NCBI GenBank assembly: GCA_030024085.1 | Contig: JASEJE010000006.1 | Span: 51,500-115,499 of the forward strand | From: Bacillota bacterium | Lineage (GTDB): Bacteria > Bacillota > SHA-98 > UBA4971 | DNA: 64,000 nucleotides | Direction of reading: 5' to 3' | Part shown: piece by piece, positions 61,390-64,000 of the stretch | How positions within the stretch are numbered: position 1 is the first letter of the stretch | Layout of the letters: every line of letters starts with the position of its first letter | The notes under the pieces: model-generated | Databases searched by the model: none | Seen by the model: only the letters and a program-made list of their open reading frames with translations | What the model was told of the DNA's origin: nothing | Made by a program: the position numbers and the translations under genes

Positions 61390-62736
61390 TCATGTGTGTG
61401 CCTTCTCCATCGCGTTTCCGTCGCGGCTTGCGGTCGGCCCTTGCCCCTGCCCCTGGTCGCGGTCCTGGTCGCGGTCCCGGTCGCGGTCCTGGTCGTGGCG
61501 CTGGCCGCGGCGCTCGCCGTGGCCGCGGGCCCCGTCTGCTCCGGGATCCGTCATGAGGCGCCGGGAAACCGCAGCAACCGCTGCAGCCGCAGCATAGAGC
61601 GACGCGCACCCGAAGAATGAGCTCCGCACACCAAGACGTCCGCCGAGAACGCCTCCGATAAGAGGCCCCAGCACGGCTCCACCTGACGACACCCCGCTCA
61701 TGACCCCGAAGGCCCGGCCTCGCGTCTCGGGGGTTACTGACCGCGCCACCAGCACGTTTATGGCAACGGACAGAGCGGCGCCGGGAACGCCGAAGACGAA
61801 CCTGAGCGCACCCAGGCCGGCTATGGACCGGGCCACGCCCTGGAGCGCAGAAAGCAGGGCAGACATGAGGAGGCTGTATACGAGCATCGCGGTATAGTTC
61901 GCATTCTTCCTTCGGGCCACGATGGGCGCGGCGAGGGCGGTGGATACCCCGAAAAGCGAAAAGACGACTCCCGTGGCCAGGGGTGCGTTGCCGCCGGCAA
62001 GCTCGGTGATCAGCAGAGGCAGTGTCGGCTGGACGATGAGCGCCCCGGCCTGTGTCACCAGGAGGATGGCAAACAGGGCCTGGAGGGCCGGGGTGGAGAG
62101 CACCGCAGCCACGTCCCGGAGGACGCTCGTCGGCTCTGTCCTCCTGATGCGGTCCTCACGTATGCCCGCGAGGGCGAGCACCGAAGCTGCCGCCGGAAGC
62201 GCGGCGCATCCGATGAAGGCGCCCCGAACCCCGAACGCTTCCGCCATGAGGCCGCCGAAGAGAGGGCCGGTAATCGTGCCCACCGCCACGGTGGTCTGGA
62301 GGACCCCGAGGGCGAATCCGAGCTCGTCATCGGGGGTGTTGGCGGCAACGAGCATGGTGGCTGCCGGGATGTACCCGGAGAGCGCGCCGTTGGCTACCCG
62401 CAGCCACAGCACCTGCACGTGGTTGGTGGCGAGGGCGGTGAGAGCGTACGTGGCGGCGATGGCAAACCCCGCCCGCACCAGCATGATTCTCTTGCCGTAG
62501 CGATCGGAGAGCGAGCCCCAGACAGGCGCCATGATAGCCGACGCGAGGAAGCTGGCCGAGAATAGAAGGCCCGACCAGAGCGACACGTCGGTCGCCGTCC
62601 CGAGCTGCTGCACAAAGATGGGCAGGAAGGGGCTCACCACAGTATAGGACGCCTGAACCACGAAGCACCCGATGGACACCATCAAGAGGTTGCGCTTCCA
62701 GCGCACACGGGGTATCCGGACGCGCGTGCCAATCAT
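61390..62736 (-). CDS. MFS transporter
   Basis: 448 residues with 12 predicted helices. WKRNLLMVSIGCFVVQASYTVVSPFLPIFVQQLG, GSLSDRYGKRIMLVRAGFA (loop 2-3 motif) and LGFALGVLQTTVAVGTITGPLFGGLMAE fit the drug:H+ antiporter-1 group. The last ~50 residues are a hydrophilic Asp/Arg/Gln repeat (DRDRDRDQDRDQ) encoded by 12-bp tandems. Start ATG 62736 with GGAG just upstream. Confidence 0.88.
   Translation of the reverse strand: MIGTRVRIPRVRWKRNLLMVSIGCFVVQASYTVVSPFLPIFVQQLGTATDVSLWSGLLFSASFLASAIMAPVWGSLSDRYGKRIMLVRAGFAIAATYALTALATNHVQVLWLRVANGALSGYIPAATMLVAANTPDDELGFALGVLQTTVAVGTITGPLFGGLMAEAFGVRGAFIGCAALPAAASVLALAGIREDRIRRTEPTSVLRDVAAVLSTPALQALFAILLVTQAGALIVQPTLPLLITELAGGNAPLATGVVFSLFGVSTALAAPIVARRKNANYTAMLVYSLLMSALLSALQGVARSIAGLGALRFVFGVPGAALSVAINVLVARSVTPETRGRAFGVMSGVSSGGAVLGPLIGGVLGGRLGVRSSFFGCASLYAAAAAVAAVSRRLMTDPGADGARGHGERRGQRHDQDRDRDRDQDRDQGQGQGPTASRDGNAMEKAHT
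61446..61516 (-). repeat. 12-bp tandem coding the charged MFS tail
   Basis: Plus-strand units CCTGGTCGCGGT and variants repeat about five times in frame. Confidence 0.75.
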
Positions 62737-62763
62737 CCCCTACTCCGACATACTCACCCTCAC

Positions 62764-63063
62764 TTATCTCCCCAGTCGCTCACGTATAGCTGTTCGCGAG
62801 CGGACCTCTACCACCGAAAGCCCGCCCTTTCCCGGCCCGCCCAGGTGCTCTGCGTGCCCCGCCCGCGCTATCGCCACTACGGTGACATCCGCTCCTCGCC
62901 GGACCAGAGCCAGGGCCTCACGAACGAGGTCGTCGGTGTCCGACGGTGTCACCACTATGCAGGTGGATCCCCATCTGAGCCCGCGCCCGGCGAGGCGCAG
63001 AAGCTCGGCGGCAGGTGCGCCTTCGCCAGGCACAAGCCGCGCCATTGTCTCGAACAGCTGCAT
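62764..63063 (-). pseudogene. C-terminal remnant of a DUF58-like protein
   Basis: A 99-codon frame. LLRLAGRGLRWGSTCIVVTPSDTDDLVREALALVRRGADVTVVAIA resembles the C-terminal VWA-like part of DUF58 proteins. The N-terminal two-thirds, including the usual metal-site loop, is absent, and the frame begins soon after the stop of the upstream gene. It could still be expressed as a short protein. Confidence 0.5.
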
Positions 63064-63098
63064 GAGATGGCCGCCGTCGTTCCGGGGAGGATACGCTA

Positions 63099-63857
63099 TT
63101 ATGTCTCCGCGGCCCCGGCCCCACCACCCAGGCGGCTTGCCACGTACCTGCGGCCGCGTAAAACAGGATACCAGAGCACCCTCGCGCCGCTAACCGCAAG
63201 CTCGACAAGACTCAGGCATGCCGCCTTCACCTGGATGAGCACCACCGCGAGGCCTGGCATGAGCGACGCGTACTTGCGGGCGAAGGCAAAGGCTACGCTG
63301 ACCGCCACGCCAAGGAGCATCGTCCTCGAGAGGACCGACCTGAAGTGGTAGAGATACACCGTGAGATCCCCGCGGCACCCAGTCAGCCTGTCCCGCGCCA
63401 GTCCTGCGTACTCCAGGCGGATACCCTTGACGTCCCCCTCGAGAAGACCGACGAGGTTGGCGGCGAAACCCGTGGATGCGTTCCAGACCACGAGCGCGAC
63501 CACAGACGCTCCCGCGGTCGCTCCGTCCAGGAGTGCGGAGAGGCTGCCAAGGCGCCGCACGATCCCCCGAAGCCCGCCGTCGCCCGCTGCTATGGCAAGG
63601 TTCACGACGACAAGGACGAGCGCGCCCTCGACGAGCCTTCCTCCGACCTGTCGCCCGGTGAGTCCGTAGCCAGCCGCAACAAACACTGTAAGGGCGGACA
63701 ACACGAACAGGACCAGCCCGAAGTAGCGAGGCAGCGCAGAGGCCGGGCTCAGGGTCGGGAGGAGACCCGCCATGGTCGACCCGAAGTGCGCGACGAGCAG
63801 CGCGGCCACGAAGAAGACGAGACTGTTTCGAGGAGCCGTTCTGAAGTCGGCGGTCAA
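63099..63857 (-). CDS. Hypothetical membrane protein
   Basis: 252 residues. About four hydrophobic segments in the first half (SLVFFVAALLVAHFGSTMAG, YFGLVLFVLSALTVFVAAGYG, ALVLVVVNLAIAAG, TAGASVVALVVWNASTGFAANLV) and two near the end (LLGVAVSVAFAFARKYA, LMPGLAVVLIQVKAACLSLVELAVSG). No family recognised. It may belong with the following DUF58 remnant in a MoxR/DUF58-type operon. Confidence 0.6.
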   Translation of the reverse strand: MTADFRTAPRNSLVFFVAALLVAHFGSTMAGLLPTLSPASALPRYFGLVLFVLSALTVFVAAGYGLTGRQVGGRLVEGALVLVVVNLAIAAGDGGLRGIVRRLGSLSALLDGATAGASVVALVVWNASTGFAANLVGLLEGDVKGIRLEYAGLARDRLTGCRGDLTVYLYHFRSVLSRTMLLGVAVSVAFAFARKYASLMPGLAVVLIQVKAACLSLVELAVSGARVLWYPVLRGRRYVASRLGGGAGAAET

Positions 63858-63946
63858 GCAGCCCGCCCCCTGCTCAGGTAGTCTCGTAGCTATTCTACGC
63901 TTCGGTGGGATCTACCTGCCGGAGCGCAAGCCTGAGCCGCTCACTT

Positions 63947-64000
63947 CTAAGTATGGCGCCATAAGTTTGCGCCATCTTCCCTGACGGTGTTGGGGTTGCC
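63947..64000 (+). repeat. Interspersed repeat, copy I, cut by window end
   Basis: CTAAGTATGGCGCCATAAG followed by GTTTGCGCCATCTTCC, identical in style to copy A; it continues past the window. Confidence 0.88.

Noticed and set aside
24376..64000. The repeats as a CRISPR array or insertion sequence
   Set aside because: Units are ~210 bp, dispersed rather than tandem, lack spacers, and carry no transposase gene.

Overview
The window is about 64 kb of GC-rich bacterial chromosome. It most likely comes from an anaerobic, spore-forming Bacillota (Firmicutes) with acetogen- or syntroph-like energy metabolism. Three things point there: a SpoIIP sporulation amidase; the Gram-positive block dnaE / accD-accA-pfkA-pyk with a YutG-type PgpA; and a large set of Hdr/Flx/MetFV electron-bifurcation genes with pyruvate formate-lyase. 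Genus cannot be set from the sequence.

Layout. (1) 1-3298: C-terminal bulk of a MalT/BTAD regulator, cut by the left edge. (2) 3410-20341, minus strand: one long redox cluster. In transcription order it reads QmoB-like HdrA-MvhD fusion, metV, metF, a GcvH-like lipoyl carrier, hdrC, hdrB, hdrA, MvhD fused to a winged helix, a double-length HdrA-HdrA protein, then FlxD, FlxC, FlxB (broken reading frame) and FlxA. It joins a Moorella-type MetFV-HdrABC-MvhD module to an NADH-oxidising FlxABCD-HdrA module. (3) 20589-34270: macro-domain protein, membrane protein, then glycolysis and fatty-acid genes (PPi-type PFK, FBP aldolase, pyruvate kinase, ATP-PFK, accA, accD), a small DUF2007-like protein, pgpA and dnaE. 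(4) 34271-45824: PNPOx-like protein, two peptidases, two small starch-binding-like proteins, MFS, DUF1614, tRNA-Gln and tRNA-Glu next to gltX, spoIIP, lemA. (5) 46100-53000: MTA/SAH deaminase, TPR protein, aminotransferase, flavin reductase, 4-OT tautomerase, QueT, M28/glutaminyl-cyclase-like lipoprotein. (6) 53027-64000: D-Ala-D-Ala-ligase-like ATP-grasp protein, Lrp regulator with a TrpXYZ-type ABC transporter, pflBA, MFS, a DUF58 remnant and a membrane protein.

The second main signal is a roughly 210-bp non-coding repeat with imperfect terminal inverted repeats (CTAAGTATGGCGCC... / ...GGCGATCTACTTAG). It occurs six times full length, plus one truncated copy, one internally deleted copy, one cut by the window end, and a mini-derivative in the Hdr cluster. 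Copies sit directly behind genes; in four cases (pyk, mtaD, spoIIP, queT) the gene's stop codon lies inside the repeat terminus. No transposase is present in the window.

A third theme is in-frame microsatellite-like expansions within several otherwise normal proteins (MalT-like regulator, double HdrA, DnaE, MFS, TPR protein).
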